DNA from: Oligoflexia bacterium
Lineage (GTDB): Bacteria; Bdellovibrionota; UBA1018
Reading direction: 5' to 3'
NCBI GenBank assembly: GCA_014376785.1
Contig: JACMQW010000070.1
Span: 1-45,995, forward strand
Length of the DNA stretch: 45,995 nucleotides
The number at the start of each line of letters is the position of its first letter. Within the stretch, counting starts at the first letter, position 1. Positions 15,606 to 24,460 of this stretch are shown here, one piece after another. Both the position numbers and the translations under genes were made by a program. Below the pieces are notes generated by a model. The model was not told the DNA's origin and ran no database searches. It saw only the letters and a program-made list of their open reading frames with translations.

Positions 15606-16387
15606 CGGGGAAGCGCCTCTCCATTTTTTGGTTTTTTCTGCTGGGAATCTGGCTTGTGGTAGCTCGAGTGGATAGAATGCACCTCGAACACTTGCTAGAG
15701 CCGTCGCATTTTTCATTGAACCCCTTGCAACTCACGCTTGGGACGGATGCTTTCGGACGAAATCTCTTTCATGCGCTTGGGGTGGCGATGCAGAGAACCC
15801 TCTTCTTTGCTTCGATCACCACCGTCCTCGCAGTCGGAGTGGGACTGATTGCTGGAACCGGACTCGGCATGTCGGAGGGTAACACTCGTTTTATGGGCGA
15901 GCGATTGCTCGATTTCGCGCTCGCCTTTCCGGCCATCCTTCTGGCACTCGCGATTCAAGCACTCGTCGGGACGGGTTGGCTCACCCTGGGGTTTGCCGTT
16001 TCGTTTGGTCTCTTTCCAAGTGTGGTGCGTTTCGTGTCGACGCGCGCGCGGGAAGTCGCCGTTCGCGAATACGTCGCGGCGGCTCGAGCATTGGGTGGGA
16101 ATCACTTTTCCATTTTTTGGCGTCATTACCGCCCTGAACTCTTTTCCTACCTTCGATTGAAAGCTCCCTCCCTCTTCGCCCAAGCGATTCTCCTAGAGGC
16201 CACGCTTTCGTTTTTAAATCTCGGGGTCTCCCCCGGTGTCATTTCCTGGGGATCGATGCTCGGCCAAGCGAAGGACTATTTGGTCGAGGCTCCTCACATC
16301 GCTTGGTGCGTCGGCATTCCGCTGGTCCTGACACTCCTCTCTCTTCAAACCGGCTTCGACTTTAGGAAGAGAGAGTCGGTTTTTTGA
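15602..16387 (+). CDS. Dpp/Opp-type ABC transporter permease (DppC-like), short C-terminus
   Basis: A 261-residue permease, second half of the channel. It shows LGTDAFGRNLFHALG (about 42-56), the hallmark of DppC-type permeases, and the cytoplasmic loop VREYVAAARALGGNHFSIFW (about 158-177). The usual end with a DPRL-type tail is replaced by FDFRKRESVF, and the protein is about 30 residues shorter than typical family members. It overlaps the DppB-like gene by 4 bases. The final helix is still present, so it may be functional. Confidence 0.9.
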   Translation: MTGKRLSIFWFFLLGIWLVVARVDRMHLEHLLEPSHFSLNPLQLTLGTDAFGRNLFHALGVAMQRTLFFASITTVLAVGVGLIAGTGLGMSEGNTRFMGERLLDFALAFPAILLALAIQALVGTGWLTLGFAVSFGLFPSVVRFVSTRAREVAVREYVAAARALGGNHFSIFWRHYRPELFSYLRLKAPSLFAQAILLEATLSFLNLGVSPGVISWGSMLGQAKDYLVEAPHIAWCVGIPLVLTLLSLQTGFDFRKRESVF

Positions 16388-16438
16388 CTCCCTAGCTCCG
16401 GTCTTTTCGCAACCAAATCCATTTGCTAGCATGGATGA

Positions 16439-17524
16439 ATGTCATCCATCGATCACGCGAAAGAACTCCTCGGCGAAATTTTCATCATGGGATTCAACGG
16501 GACTGAACTCTCAGACGATACCGCCGCTTTCCTCTCGCAAGCGCGAATCGGGGGAGTCATTTTATTCGGACCTAATTTCGAAGACCCCAAGCAAGTAGCC
16601 ACTTTAATCAACCAAGTGCAGGATTGCCGAGCGGGGGATCTTCCGCTTTGGGTGTCCGTGGATCACGAAGGCGGGAAAGTTCAGAGATTCCGAACCGGTT
16701 TCACGCGCTTACCAGAAGCATCGGAAATAGGTCGCTCAGATTCACCTAAACTCCTTTTTGAACTTTCAGAAATGATAGCAGCAGAGCTGAAAGCCGTCGG
16801 TGTGAGTGTGAATTTCGCGCCAGTCGCAGACATTCACTCGAATCCGGGAAATCCGGTGATCGGAAACCGGGCTTTTAGCTCGAGCGAAGAAGTGGTCTCG
16901 AAAATGGTTTCCGCTTATGTGCGCGGTCACCTTACCGGTGGCGTCCAGCCTTGCGTGAAGCACTTTCCGGGGCACGGGGACACTCACGTGGATTCTCATT
17001 TCGCACTTCCTAAAGTGATCGGTCAAATCGAAGCATTGCGAGACCGTGAATTTCGTCCTTTCACAAAAGCTTTTAAATCGGGTTGCCGCTGGCTGATGAC
17101 AGCGCATGTATTAAACCCGAACTTAGATGCGGTTTATCCAGCTACCCTCTCGAAACGGATTCTGAAGGACATCCTGCGGGAGGAAATGCGGTACACCGGA
17201 ATCATCGTCTCGGATGACATGGAAATGAAAGCGATCACCGCACACTACGGTGCCGAAGAAGCTCCTCGTTTGGCGATCGATGCCGGATGCGATCTTCTCA
17301 TCTACCGTACGGAAGCGGCCACTCGCCACGCTTACACGTCTTTAATGAAGGCGCTAGAAGAAGGTCGGTTAAATCCGGACCGTGTGATTGACGCTGCGGA
17401 AATATCGATGGAGATGAAGCGCGAAACTCTGTTTCCCTACTTCCCAGTAGACGAAACCAGAGTTTCTGAAAAGGTCGGACTCCCCGCTACCGCGAGCTGG
17501 TTAAAAGAAAACTTTTCGGCTTAA
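16439..17524 (+). CDS. nagZ: Beta-N-acetylhexosaminidase NagZ (glycoside hydrolase family 3)
   Basis: A 361-residue GH3 enzyme with the NagZ-specific loop KHFPGHGDTHVDSH (174-187), which supplies His179 and Asp181. The catalytic nucleophile is Asp259 in SDDMEM. NagZ removes GlcNAc from muropeptides in the cytoplasm during peptidoglycan recycling. No signal peptide is seen, which fits a cytosolic enzyme. The start at 16439 is in frame; two nearby ATGs at 16431 and 16435 are in other frames. The gene follows the permease pair after 51 bases. If those permeases carry muropeptides, the neighbourhood would make a recycling set, but this is inference. Confidence 0.93.
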   Translation: MSSIDHAKELLGEIFIMGFNGTELSDDTAAFLSQARIGGVILFGPNFEDPKQVATLINQVQDCRAGDLPLWVSVDHEGGKVQRFRTGFTRLPEASEIGRSDSPKLLFELSEMIAAELKAVGVSVNFAPVADIHSNPGNPVIGNRAFSSSEEVVSKMVSAYVRGHLTGGVQPCVKHFPGHGDTHVDSHFALPKVIGQIEALRDREFRPFTKAFKSGCRWLMTAHVLNPNLDAVYPATLSKRILKDILREEMRYTGIIVSDDMEMKAITAHYGAEEAPRLAIDAGCDLLIYRTEAATRHAYTSLMKALEEGRLNPDRVIDAAEISMEMKRETLFPYFPVDETRVSEKVGLPATASWLKENFSA

Positions 17525-17570
17525 ATTTCTTTAATTTTGAGCGCTCACCCGCTTTAGTGAGAGAGGGCGA

Positions 17571-17591
17571 ACCTCCCAGGTCGGGAGTTTT
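17571..17591 (+). terminator. Possible weak intrinsic terminator after nagZ
   Basis: A short stem CTCCC/GGGAG (17573-17577 with 17583-17587) around a five-base loop is followed by TTTT. The stem is only five pairs, so this is a tentative call. Confidence 0.3.
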
Positions 17592-17678
17592 GGGACACTC
17601 CGCTTGGCCCGAGACTTGGATTCATTAGTTTCGTCGATAACGACAAACTTAACTCATCCATCCATAAGGAGACTTCCC

Positions 17679-17993
17679 ATGAATAACCAAAACACTCAGC
17701 CAAACGCAGGAAATGCTAAAAACGTGAACACTCAGCCTGGAATGAAGAGCGACTCTTCTCTCCAAGACACCATCATGAAGCAGATTCATGAGCTGGGTGA
17801 TTCGCTTGAGCGCGCTGGCGAAAAAGTGGAAAAATCTGGCTGGAGCACGATCGGTCAAGCCATTTCGAGCTTAGGTGATAAGCTTGAGCATTTAAATCAA
17901 GGTGGCGTTAAAGGCGCAAAAGACACCATGGGCAAAACCGATTCTAAAGTGGACGCATCTGCTAAGACCAATGGAAATCGTTCGGCCTACTAA
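17679..17993 (+). CDS. Small hydrophilic protein of unknown function
   Basis: A 104-residue protein starting at the ATG at 17679, which has a strong AAGGAG site nine bases upstream. The frame is open 25 codons further up but without a good start signal. The protein is rich in Gln, Asn, Lys, Ser and Gly and has no cysteine or membrane helix. A central amphipathic helix (about residues 32-76) is predicted from the pattern LQDTIMKQIHELGDSLERAG. It is monocistronic, with a terminator about 120 bases downstream. The composition resembles stress-associated hydrophilic proteins, but I cannot assign a family. Confidence 0.75.
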   Translation: MNNQNTQPNAGNAKNVNTQPGMKSDSSLQDTIMKQIHELGDSLERAGEKVEKSGWSTIGQAISSLGDKLEHLNQGGVKGAKDTMGKTDSKVDASAKTNGNRSAY

Positions 17994-18111
17994 CTCTGAC
18001 TCCTCTCGCCGAAGTGCGATTCGAGGTCATCTTCGGTCATTGTCTCTAGGGACGCTACCGAACGAATTTGGAGAACCCGCAAGGGCTTAAAAAAGTAGAT
18101 CGAAACGACGA

Positions 18112-18152
18112 AAGCCCGGCACCCCTAAACAAGGAGCCGGGCTTTGTTTTTT
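18112..18152 (+). terminator. Intrinsic terminator after the small hydrophilic protein
   Basis: Stem AAGCCCGGC/GCCGGGCTT (18112-18120 with 18136-18144), 15-base loop, then TGTTTTTT. It lies between convergent genes, but the T-tract favours the plus strand. Confidence 0.85.
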
Positions 18153-18159
18153 GGGATTT

Positions 18160-19812
18160 TTAAAATCCAGAATATTCTTGGTACTCTCCGAAGACCGAAC
18201 GCAAAGTGTCTGATATTTCACCGAGCGTTGCTCCCGACTTTGCCGCTTCTCGGATCAAACCCATCGCATTGGCGTCCCCGTTTACGCCATCTCTGAGCGC
18301 TCGGATGCGGGATTCTACTTCCACGGCGTTCCGTTTGATCCTCCAGCTTTTAATCCTCTCGTGAGCACCCACTTCGAGAGATGTGGACACCCGGAGCAAC
18401 TCAATCGGAGCACCTTTGGTCTGATCTTCAAAACAGTTTACTCCGACGACCTTAATCCGACCATCGTCGATTGCCCTCTGGTCTGAATAAGCAGAGTTTA
18501 AAATTTCGTTCTGGATCCAGCCGCTCTCTACGCATTTCACCGTGCCGCCTAGGCGATCGATTTCCCCTAAATACTTCATGCAACGTTCTTCGAGGTCTGA
18601 AGTCAGATTCTCAACGAAGTAACTTCCCGCGAGTGGATCCACGGTCTGCGTGACGTTCGTTTCATGAGCGATCACCTGCTGCGTGCGCAGTGCGAGTCGC
18701 GCAGACGACTCAGTAGGCAATGCTAACGCCTCGTCGAGCGAATTCGTATGAAGCGACTGCGTCCCACCCAATACCGATGAAAGGGCCTGGATAGCCACAC
18801 GGACCACATTATTCATCGGTTGTTGGGCAGTCAGAGTGGATCCTGCGGTCTGCGAGTGAAAACGAAGCATCCATGAACGTGGGTCTTTTGCTTGAAAACG
18901 TTCACGCATAATTTTCGCCCAGATTCTGCGGGCCGCTCGAAATTTCGCAATCTCTTCAAAAAAGTCGGAGTGGACGTTAAAGAAAAAAGAAAGCTGCCCT
19001 GCGAATTCATCTACTGGAAGTCCTCGCGCGACGGCTGCTTCGACATACGCAATGGCATTTGCAAACGTAAAGGCCAGTTCTTGAACCGCATTCGATCCCG
19101 CCTCACGAATATGATAGCCGGAGATCGAAATCGGATTCCACTTCGGCATCTCACGAGAGCACCATTCAAACATGTCAGTGGTGAGACGAAGCGCGCCTTT
19201 CGCCGGATAAATGTAGTTTCCACGAGCGACGTACTCTTTCAAAACGTCATTTTGGACCGTTCCGCGAAGCTCTTTCAGCGAACCCCCATTCTCCTCAGCC
19301 ACACACCCGTAAAAAGAGAGGAGGATGGCGGCAGTTGCGTTGATGGTCATGGAGGTCGAAACCTGCGCAAGGTCGATGCCCTTCATCAGCGTGCGCATGT
19401 CATCCAGAGTTGCAATCGAAACGCCGACCTTCCCAACTTCGCCTTTAGAGCGCACATGATCAGGATCGAAACCAAGTTGGGTCGGAAGATCAAAGGCAAC
19501 CGAAAGACCCATGACTCCTTGAGAAAGGAGGTAGTGGTAACGCCGATTCGATTCTTCGGCGGTTCCGAAACCTGCGTATTGGCGCATGGTCCAGAGGCGT
19601 CCGCGGTACATGTCTTTCTGCACACCGCGGGTGAAGGGATACTTGCCAGCTTCACCGAGAAATTCCATTTCGGGAGTCTTACTTGCGAAGCCCTTAGCCA
19701 TGTCGGCAGGCAAATCGCTGGACCAGTAAGTCTCCTTCACAGTAATTCCAGAGCGGGTCGCAAAACTTTTCGGCACTGTATTTTTAACAGTTGAATCTTT
19801 TACTTTAGCCAT
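18160..19812 (-). CDS. Methylmalonyl-CoA mutase-type catalytic subunit, no B12-binding domain
   Basis: About 550 residues, the length of a catalytic (large) subunit alone. The TIM-barrel substrate motifs are clear: YPFTRGVQKDMYRGRLWTMR (about 58-77), RQYAGFGTAEESN and ISGYHIREAGS with the active-site His. The family interconverts methylmalonyl-CoA and succinyl-CoA with adenosylcobalamin. No C-terminal B12-binding domain is present and no separate small subunit is in the window. The ATG at 19812 (AAGGA six bases upstream) is preferred over the one at 19818. The gene ends the carboxylase operon. Other acyl-CoA mutases of this family (for example isobutyryl-CoA mutase) cannot be excluded, but the propionyl-CoA carboxylase context favours methylmalonyl-CoA. 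Confidence 0.9.
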   Translation of the reverse strand: MAKVKDSTVKNTVPKSFATRSGITVKETYWSSDLPADMAKGFASKTPEMEFLGEAGKYPFTRGVQKDMYRGRLWTMRQYAGFGTAEESNRRYHYLLSQGVMGLSVAFDLPTQLGFDPDHVRSKGEVGKVGVSIATLDDMRTLMKGIDLAQVSTSMTINATAAILLSFYGCVAEENGGSLKELRGTVQNDVLKEYVARGNYIYPAKGALRLTTDMFEWCSREMPKWNPISISGYHIREAGSNAVQELAFTFANAIAYVEAAVARGLPVDEFAGQLSFFFNVHSDFFEEIAKFRAARRIWAKIMRERFQAKDPRSWMLRFHSQTAGSTLTAQQPMNNVVRVAIQALSSVLGGTQSLHTNSLDEALALPTESSARLALRTQQVIAHETNVTQTVDPLAGSYFVENLTSDLEERCMKYLGEIDRLGGTVKCVESGWIQNEILNSAYSDQRAIDDGRIKVVGVNCFEDQTKGAPIELLRVSTSLEVGAHERIKSWRIKRNAVEVESRIRALRDGVNGDANAMGLIREAAKSGATLGEISDTLRSVFGEYQEYSGF

Positions 19813-19892
19813 GAACATTCCTTTTTCGCCGGATGCTTTTACGAGGGAGCTCGAAGAGCTTTCAGTCTGCAGAATTGGTTTTCACGAATGAC

Positions 19893-20420
19893 CTAGACGA
19901 TGAGCATGAGATCCGCACCACTCTCGACCGCCTGGCCTTCGGTGATTTTGACCGCCTCGATTTTTCCGGAACTGAGCGCCCGGATTTCGTTTTCCATTTT
20001 CATGGCTTCCATCACGAGGAGAGGTTGATCTTTCAAAACCTCGTCGCCAGTCTTCACCAAGATGCGCATGATTTTTCCAGGCATTTGAGCGCGAACGCGC
20101 GTAGATTTCTTAACGCCATTTGCACCTGCGCCCGCCAACGCCTCTCCCGCTCCGCGGAATCGAAGGCCCGAGTAGGAGCGGTCTCCACCGCGTTCGGAGA
20201 TTCTAAACTGCAGGCCCGCGGCTGGGTCATCCATCTCTCCGAAAAGGTCGAAGCCTAGCGTCTTCCCCTCGAATTCGATCCAAAGTCCGTCGGCATCTCG
20301 CTTCCAAGCCACTGCCATCCGCTTACCGTCAACTTCGACTTCGCCACTCCCAGCGGCACCCACCGGAGGTTTCAGCCATCGGATCTTCTTGCTTCCCACT
20401 TCACCCTTTAATGCACTCAT
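19893..20420 (-). CDS. Biotin carboxyl carrier subunit (BT-like region plus biotinyl domain)
   Basis: A 175-residue protein. The C-terminal biotinyl domain carries the canonical MEAMKMEN motif with biotinyl-lysine 141. The N-terminal ~100 residues are beta-rich and probably correspond to the BT domain that joins biotin carboxylase and carrier in fused propionyl-CoA carboxylase alpha chains. The ATG overlaps the stop of the biotin carboxylase gene (ATGA), so this looks like a fused alpha chain split into two genes. An upstream in-frame start at 20456 would lie inside the carboxylase gene and is rejected. Confidence 0.9.
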   Translation of the reverse strand: MSALKGEVGSKKIRWLKPPVGAAGSGEVEVDGKRMAVAWKRDADGLWIEFEGKTLGFDLFGEMDDPAAGLQFRISERGGDRSYSGLRFRGAGEALAGAGANGVKKSTRVRAQMPGKIMRILVKTGDEVLKDQPLLVMEAMKMENEIRALSSGKIEAVKITEGQAVESGADLMLIV

Positions 20421-22030
20421 GAGCGAACCCCTTCGCGGCGACTGATGATTTTCCACGGACTCGAATCATTCGCACTCCCAGTCGTAGAAGCGGGCTCTCC
20501 AAGCACCGATTGCTCAAGCAGAAGTTGGTGGAGGGAAATCGCAACGGCTTCTTCCACCGTTAACTGCTTCGCCGTTTCTTCCTGACTCATGACCTCAGTG
20601 AGATCCTTGTTCCTCGCAATCAAGTCCGTGGCGGTGTCCCCCGCCAATACGTCGGGATGTCGAACCAGTTTCCGCAAAAAATCTAAGTTCGTCTTGAGAG
20701 ATCCTTTTTTCGATCCATCGCGCTTTTTCGGGGGTTCTACTCGTGTTTCATCGAGAGCAACTCGCATGCGGCCGATCGCTTCTTCACGGGTCTGGCCCCA
20801 CACGGAAATTTTCGCAATCATCGGATCGTAGTGCATCGACACTTCCCCGGCTTCCGTAATCGCCGTATCGACCCGCACGAACGGGCCCGTCGGGAAATGA
20901 ATCCGAGCAACCGCCCCTGGCGCAGGAAGAAAGTTCGTCGGATCTTCCGCGTAGAGCCGCACTTCGACGGAAGCCCCTTTTCGATCGGGTGTCTCAAGCG
21001 CTTTCCCGCCGAATGTGAGTTCGCCGGTGGCCAGCAGGAGTTGCATCGAAACCAAATCGCAACCGGTCACCCACTCGGTCACGGGATGTTCGACCTGAAG
21101 TCGAGTGTTCATCTCGAGGAAGTAGAAATTTCCCTCGCTATCGACGATGAATTCCAGGGTCCCCGCACCGGCATAGTTCACATTCTCTGCGATCTTGATC
21201 GCGGCCTCGAACATGGCATGCCGAGTTTTCGGATGGGTGTTCAATATCGGCGCAGGAGTTTCTTCCCAAACTTTCTGGTGACGACGCTGAATCGAGCATT
21301 CGCGTTCTCCGAGGTGAATGGCTTTCCCTTTGCCATCACCGAAAACTTGAATCTCAACGTGGTGAGGTTCGAGGATGAGTTTTTCGACATACATCGAACC
21401 ATCGCCGAAGGCACTGAGAGACTCGCGCGACGCTGCATCGAATGCGGAGACGATTTCCTTTTCAGAATCTACCCTTCGCATTCCTTTGCCGCCACCACCG
21501 GCCGCTGCTTTGTGCAAGATCGGATAACCGATTTTCTCCGCAAAGCGCGCAGCTTCCTCGCCGTTTTTTACGGCTCCCGGGGACCCGGGAACTCGCGGCA
21601 ACCCAAGTTCGTCGATCGTTCGCCGAGCAGTGATTTTATCGCCCATCAGGCGCATGCTTTCGGCGGAGGGACCGACGAAAGTGATTCCCGCCTCTCGACA
21701 GGCGTCGGCAAAGTGAGGGCGTTCAGAAAGAAATCCATATCCCGGATGAATGTACTTCGCACCGGCGAGCTTCGCGGCGTTTAAGACCTTCTCGACATTT
21801 AAGTAAGACTCTTTCGGCTCGGCAGCACCGATGAAAAAAGCTTGGTCGCAGTACCGAACGTGCTCTCCGAACCGATCCGCTTCGGAATAAACCGCGACGG
21901 TAGGAAAACCGAGCGCCTTTGCCGTGCGCGCAATCCGGATGGCAATTTCGCCTCGGTTCGCGATCAGTACCGGCTCACGATTTTTAAGAGATGGATTCAC
22001 GATGGATGGGGTCACAGTAGTTTTTTTCAA
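20417..22030 (-). CDS. Biotin carboxylase subunit of an acyl-CoA (propionyl-CoA) carboxylase
   Basis: A 537-residue ATP-grasp enzyme. It starts with the biotin-carboxylase motif [18 protein letters not shown] (about 24-41). The Gly-rich ATP loop [12 protein letters not shown] lies near 185, and [18 protein letters not shown] carries catalytic residues near 310. It carboxylates the biotin of the carrier encoded next. It is about 80 residues longer than AccC because of a C-terminal helical extension. The start overlaps the carboxyltransferase gene by 4 bases. Together with the mutase this predicts propionyl-CoA as the substrate, though acetyl-CoA or methylcrotonyl-CoA cannot be ruled out. Confidence 0.9.
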   Translation of the reverse strand: MKKTTVTPSIVNPSLKNREPVLIANRGEIAIRIARTAKALGFPTVAVYSEADRFGEHVRYCDQAFFIGAAEPKESYLNVEKVLNAAKLAGAKYIHPGYGFLSERPHFADACREAGITFVGPSAESMRLMGDKITARRTIDELGLPRVPGSPGAVKNGEEAARFAEKIGYPILHKAAAGGGGKGMRRVDSEKEIVSAFDAASRESLSAFGDGSMYVEKLILEPHHVEIQVFGDGKGKAIHLGERECSIQRRHQKVWEETPAPILNTHPKTRHAMFEAAIKIAENVNYAGAGTLEFIVDSEGNFYFLEMNTRLQVEHPVTEWVTGCDLVSMQLLLATGELTFGGKALETPDRKGASVEVRLYAEDPTNFLPAPGAVARIHFPTGPFVRVDTAITEAGEVSMHYDPMIAKISVWGQTREEAIGRMRVALDETRVEPPKKRDGSKKGSLKTNLDFLRKLVRHPDVLAGDTATDLIARNKDLTEVMSQEETAKQLTVEEAVAISLHQLLLEQSVLGEPASTTGSANDSSPWKIISRREGVRS

Positions 22031-23586
22031 AGGGGGATATTTCCATGTTTGCGGGATGGGCCACGTTCACGTTTGCCCTCGAGGGTGCGTAGGCTCGTAA
22101 TGAGGCGTCTCCGGGTGTCGGTCGGATGAATCACCTCATCGATGTAGCCAAGTTCGGCTGCCTTGTAAGGATTCGCAAACGTTCGACGGTAGAGATCGAC
22201 CAACCTCGCCCTTTCTTCGACGACGGTGCCGGCTTTTTCTGCTGCAGCGATTTCCTTTCGATAGAGGATGTTGATCGCGCCTTCCGGTCCCATCACCGCA
22301 ATCTCGGCCGTCGGATATGCGAAGTTAAAGTCTGCTCGGATGTGTTTCGATGCCATCACGTCGTACGCTCCACCATAAGCTTTCCGAGTGATCACCGTGA
22401 GCTTAGGAACCGTCGCCTCTGCGAATGCGTAAAGCAGCTTCGCGCCGTGCTTGATGATCCCGCCGTATTCTTGCTGCGTTCCCGGCAGAAATCCAGGAAC
22501 GTCGACGAATGTGATGAGGGGGATGTTAAACGAATCACAAAACCGCACGAACCGTGCGCCTTTAACACTCGCATCGATGTCGAGGCACCCGGCGAGGTGA
22601 CTCGGTTGGTTACCCACGATGCCGACCGTTTTCCCCGCTAACCGAGCAAATCCGATGACGAGGTTTTTTGCATATCCCGCATGGACTTCGAAAAACAGGC
22701 CGTCGTCGATAACCGAGCGAAGGATTCCGAGCATGTCGTAAGGTTTGTTTGCGCTGTCCGGGAGAACACTTTCGATCTCCGGACAAAGCCGGTCTGCTGG
22801 ATCAGCCGTTGATGACTTCGGCGGGAGGTCGAGGTTATTCGCGGGAAGATAAGCAAGCAATTCGCGCACGGATTTCAGACACTCTTGCTCGGATGGCAGC
22901 ACGAAGTGAGTGACTCCGCTTTTTTCGGAATGCGTTTCCGCACCGCCGAGTGCTTCTTTTGTGACATCTTCGTGAGTCACAGTTTTAATGACGTCCGGGC
23001 CGGTGACGAAGAGGTAGGACGAACCTTCCACCATGAAAATAAAGTCGGTGATGGCGGGACTGTAAACCGCGCCTCCGGCGCAGGGCCCGAGGATCACCGA
23101 AATTTGGGGGATCACTCCCGAGGCTTGCGTGTTACGCCAAAAAATTTCCGCGTAGCCTCCGAGTGATTCGACGCCTTCTTGGATGCGGGCTCCACCGGAG
23201 TCGTTCAAGCCCACGATGGGTGCTCCGGCCTTCACTGCGAGGTCCATCACTTTGCAGATTTTCGTCGCATGCGCACCGGAGAGCGAGCCGCCGAAAACTG
23301 TAAAGTCTTGGGAGAATACGAAGATCGTGCGGCCATGAACGGTTCCGTATCCGGTCACCACTCCGTCGCCCAGGAACTTCTGGTTTTGCATGTCGAAGTC
23401 CGTGCAGCGGTGTTGAACAAATTGATCAAGTTCGACAAACGATCCCGGATCCAGCAGAAGTTCGAGTCGCTCACGCGCCGTGAGTTTCCCCGAGGCGTGT
23501 TGTTTGGCGATCCGCTCTTCGCCCCCCCCGAGTTCCGAAAGGCGTTTCCGTTCATTCAATTCCGCAAGCTTCGTTTGAAAAGGCAT
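22027..23586 (-). CDS. pccB: Acyl-CoA (propionyl-CoA) carboxylase carboxyltransferase subunit
   Basis: A 519-residue carboxyltransferase of the PccB type, with two crotonase-like halves. Characteristic segments are [21 protein letters not shown]-like (about 122-141) and the oxyanion region [12 protein letters not shown] (about 163-174). The second half contains [20 protein letters not shown] and [12 protein letters not shown]. It moves the carboxyl group from biotin to propionyl-CoA. It is the first gene of a four-gene operon. No ribosome binding site is seen before the ATG; a TATTTT sits seven bases upstream, so a very short leader is conceivable. Confidence 0.93.
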   Translation of the reverse strand: MPFQTKLAELNERKRLSELGGGEERIAKQHASGKLTARERLELLLDPGSFVELDQFVQHRCTDFDMQNQKFLGDGVVTGYGTVHGRTIFVFSQDFTVFGGSLSGAHATKICKVMDLAVKAGAPIVGLNDSGGARIQEGVESLGGYAEIFWRNTQASGVIPQISVILGPCAGGAVYSPAITDFIFMVEGSSYLFVTGPDVIKTVTHEDVTKEALGGAETHSEKSGVTHFVLPSEQECLKSVRELLAYLPANNLDLPPKSSTADPADRLCPEIESVLPDSANKPYDMLGILRSVIDDGLFFEVHAGYAKNLVIGFARLAGKTVGIVGNQPSHLAGCLDIDASVKGARFVRFCDSFNIPLITFVDVPGFLPGTQQEYGGIIKHGAKLLYAFAEATVPKLTVITRKAYGGAYDVMASKHIRADFNFAYPTAEIAVMGPEGAINILYRKEIAAAEKAGTVVEERARLVDLYRRTFANPYKAAELGYIDEVIHPTDTRRRLITSLRTLEGKRERGPSRKHGNIPL

Positions 23587-23748
23587 AGGCGAGAAAATAG
23601 CGACATCCTGCTCGCATTCCTACCCTTTTCCGCGGTCCTCACACCGAAAATGCGCGTCGCACAAAGCCAGCTAAAACAGGCACCGCCACATCTTCTTTCC
23701 GCAAGTTCTCACTCCAAGTGTAACGGATTCGCGGTAAACTGGGAGCAG

Positions 23749-24384
23749 ATGCAGATCATTCCCTCGCGTTTCATTCTTTCGGCGCTCCTCCTCCTTTTTG
23801 CAACAAGCGCCCAAGCGCTGCCGTTTTCATTTGAGTTTGGCGCTTCCGCGGCCACAGTCACGAATCCATCGCCGTTGTTTGAAGCGCTGGGAAAAGCCCC
23901 TTCGGGTTCGGCATCCTCGCTTTTTTCGATGCCTGCGACCTTGGCTTTGCAGCTCCAAAACTCCCAACACGGACTTCTTTTCGCGGTCGCCCTGCAGGAG
24001 CGTTACCTGAGTGGAAAAACGGGAGCTGGAGAAGATTTTTCCGTCCTCACGCTGAGCCCGATGTTTCGCGTCGAGTTCTGGATGCTGGTTTTTGGCGTGG
24101 GCTATTCCCCATTCGCTTTTCAAAACCTCGTTTTAAAATCGGCTCCGGCAGTGAAATCCAGCCTAACCTTAGAAGCACAGGTCCTTTTTCCGATTACGAA
24201 TGAAATTGATTTCGGGCTGTCTGCGGCAAGGCAGACCTTTCAAACCGATTTTGGCCGAGGGCCAGACCCCGCAAATCAGTATGGAGCTTTTTTTCGGCTA
24301 AATTTTGGCTTGAGTGCGGCTGATTCCACAGCACGACAACAATTCAAAGGGTGGCGATACCCGCTCGGTCGTCCGTACCGATAG
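23749..24384 (+). CDS. Exported, probably outer-membrane beta-barrel-like protein
   Basis: A 211-residue protein starting at the ATG at 23749, which has GGGAG five bases upstream. The frame is open much further upstream, but that part is antisense to pccB. A signal peptide is clear (hydrophobic core about 8-18, cleavage after AQA near 23). The mature part alternates polar and hydrophobic residues with many aromatics and ends in an Arg/Tyr-rich tail, which suggests a small barrel or a surface beta protein. No family is recognised. It ends in a shared terminator with the convergent sigma54 activator. Confidence 0.72.
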   Translation: MQIIPSRFILSALLLLFATSAQALPFSFEFGASAATVTNPSPLFEALGKAPSGSASSLFSMPATLALQLQNSQHGLLFAVALQERYLSGKTGAGEDFSVLTLSPMFRVEFWMLVFGVGYSPFAFQNLVLKSAPAVKSSLTLEAQVLFPITNEIDFGLSAARQTFQTDFGRGPDPANQYGAFFRLNFGLSAADSTARQQFKGWRYPLGRPYR

Positions 24385-24395
24385 CCGTCACGTTT

Positions 24396-24439
24396 AAAAA
24401 AGAGGAAGGCTCCAAACGACGAATCGTTTGGAGCCTTCC
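24396..24439 (-). terminator. Strong intrinsic terminator after the sigma54 activator gene
   Basis: A perfect 16-pair stem (24404-24419 with 24424-24439) around a four-base loop. On the minus strand it is followed by TCTTTTTT. It lies between convergent genes and could also stop the plus-strand transcript. Confidence 0.9.
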
Positions 24440-24460
24440 CTGAGTTTGAGTAACGGAAGA

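Noticed and set aside
18892-19794. 300-codon plus-strand frame opposite the mutase gene
   Set aside because: Shadow of a conserved coding sequence on the other strand.
20831-21784. 317-codon plus-strand frame opposite the biotin carboxylase gene
   Set aside because: Antisense to a strongly conserved enzyme; its sequence has no family character.
23179-23748. Upstream extension of the barrel-like exported protein
   Set aside because: It would run antisense through pccB, and a signal peptide with a ribosome binding site starts at 23749.
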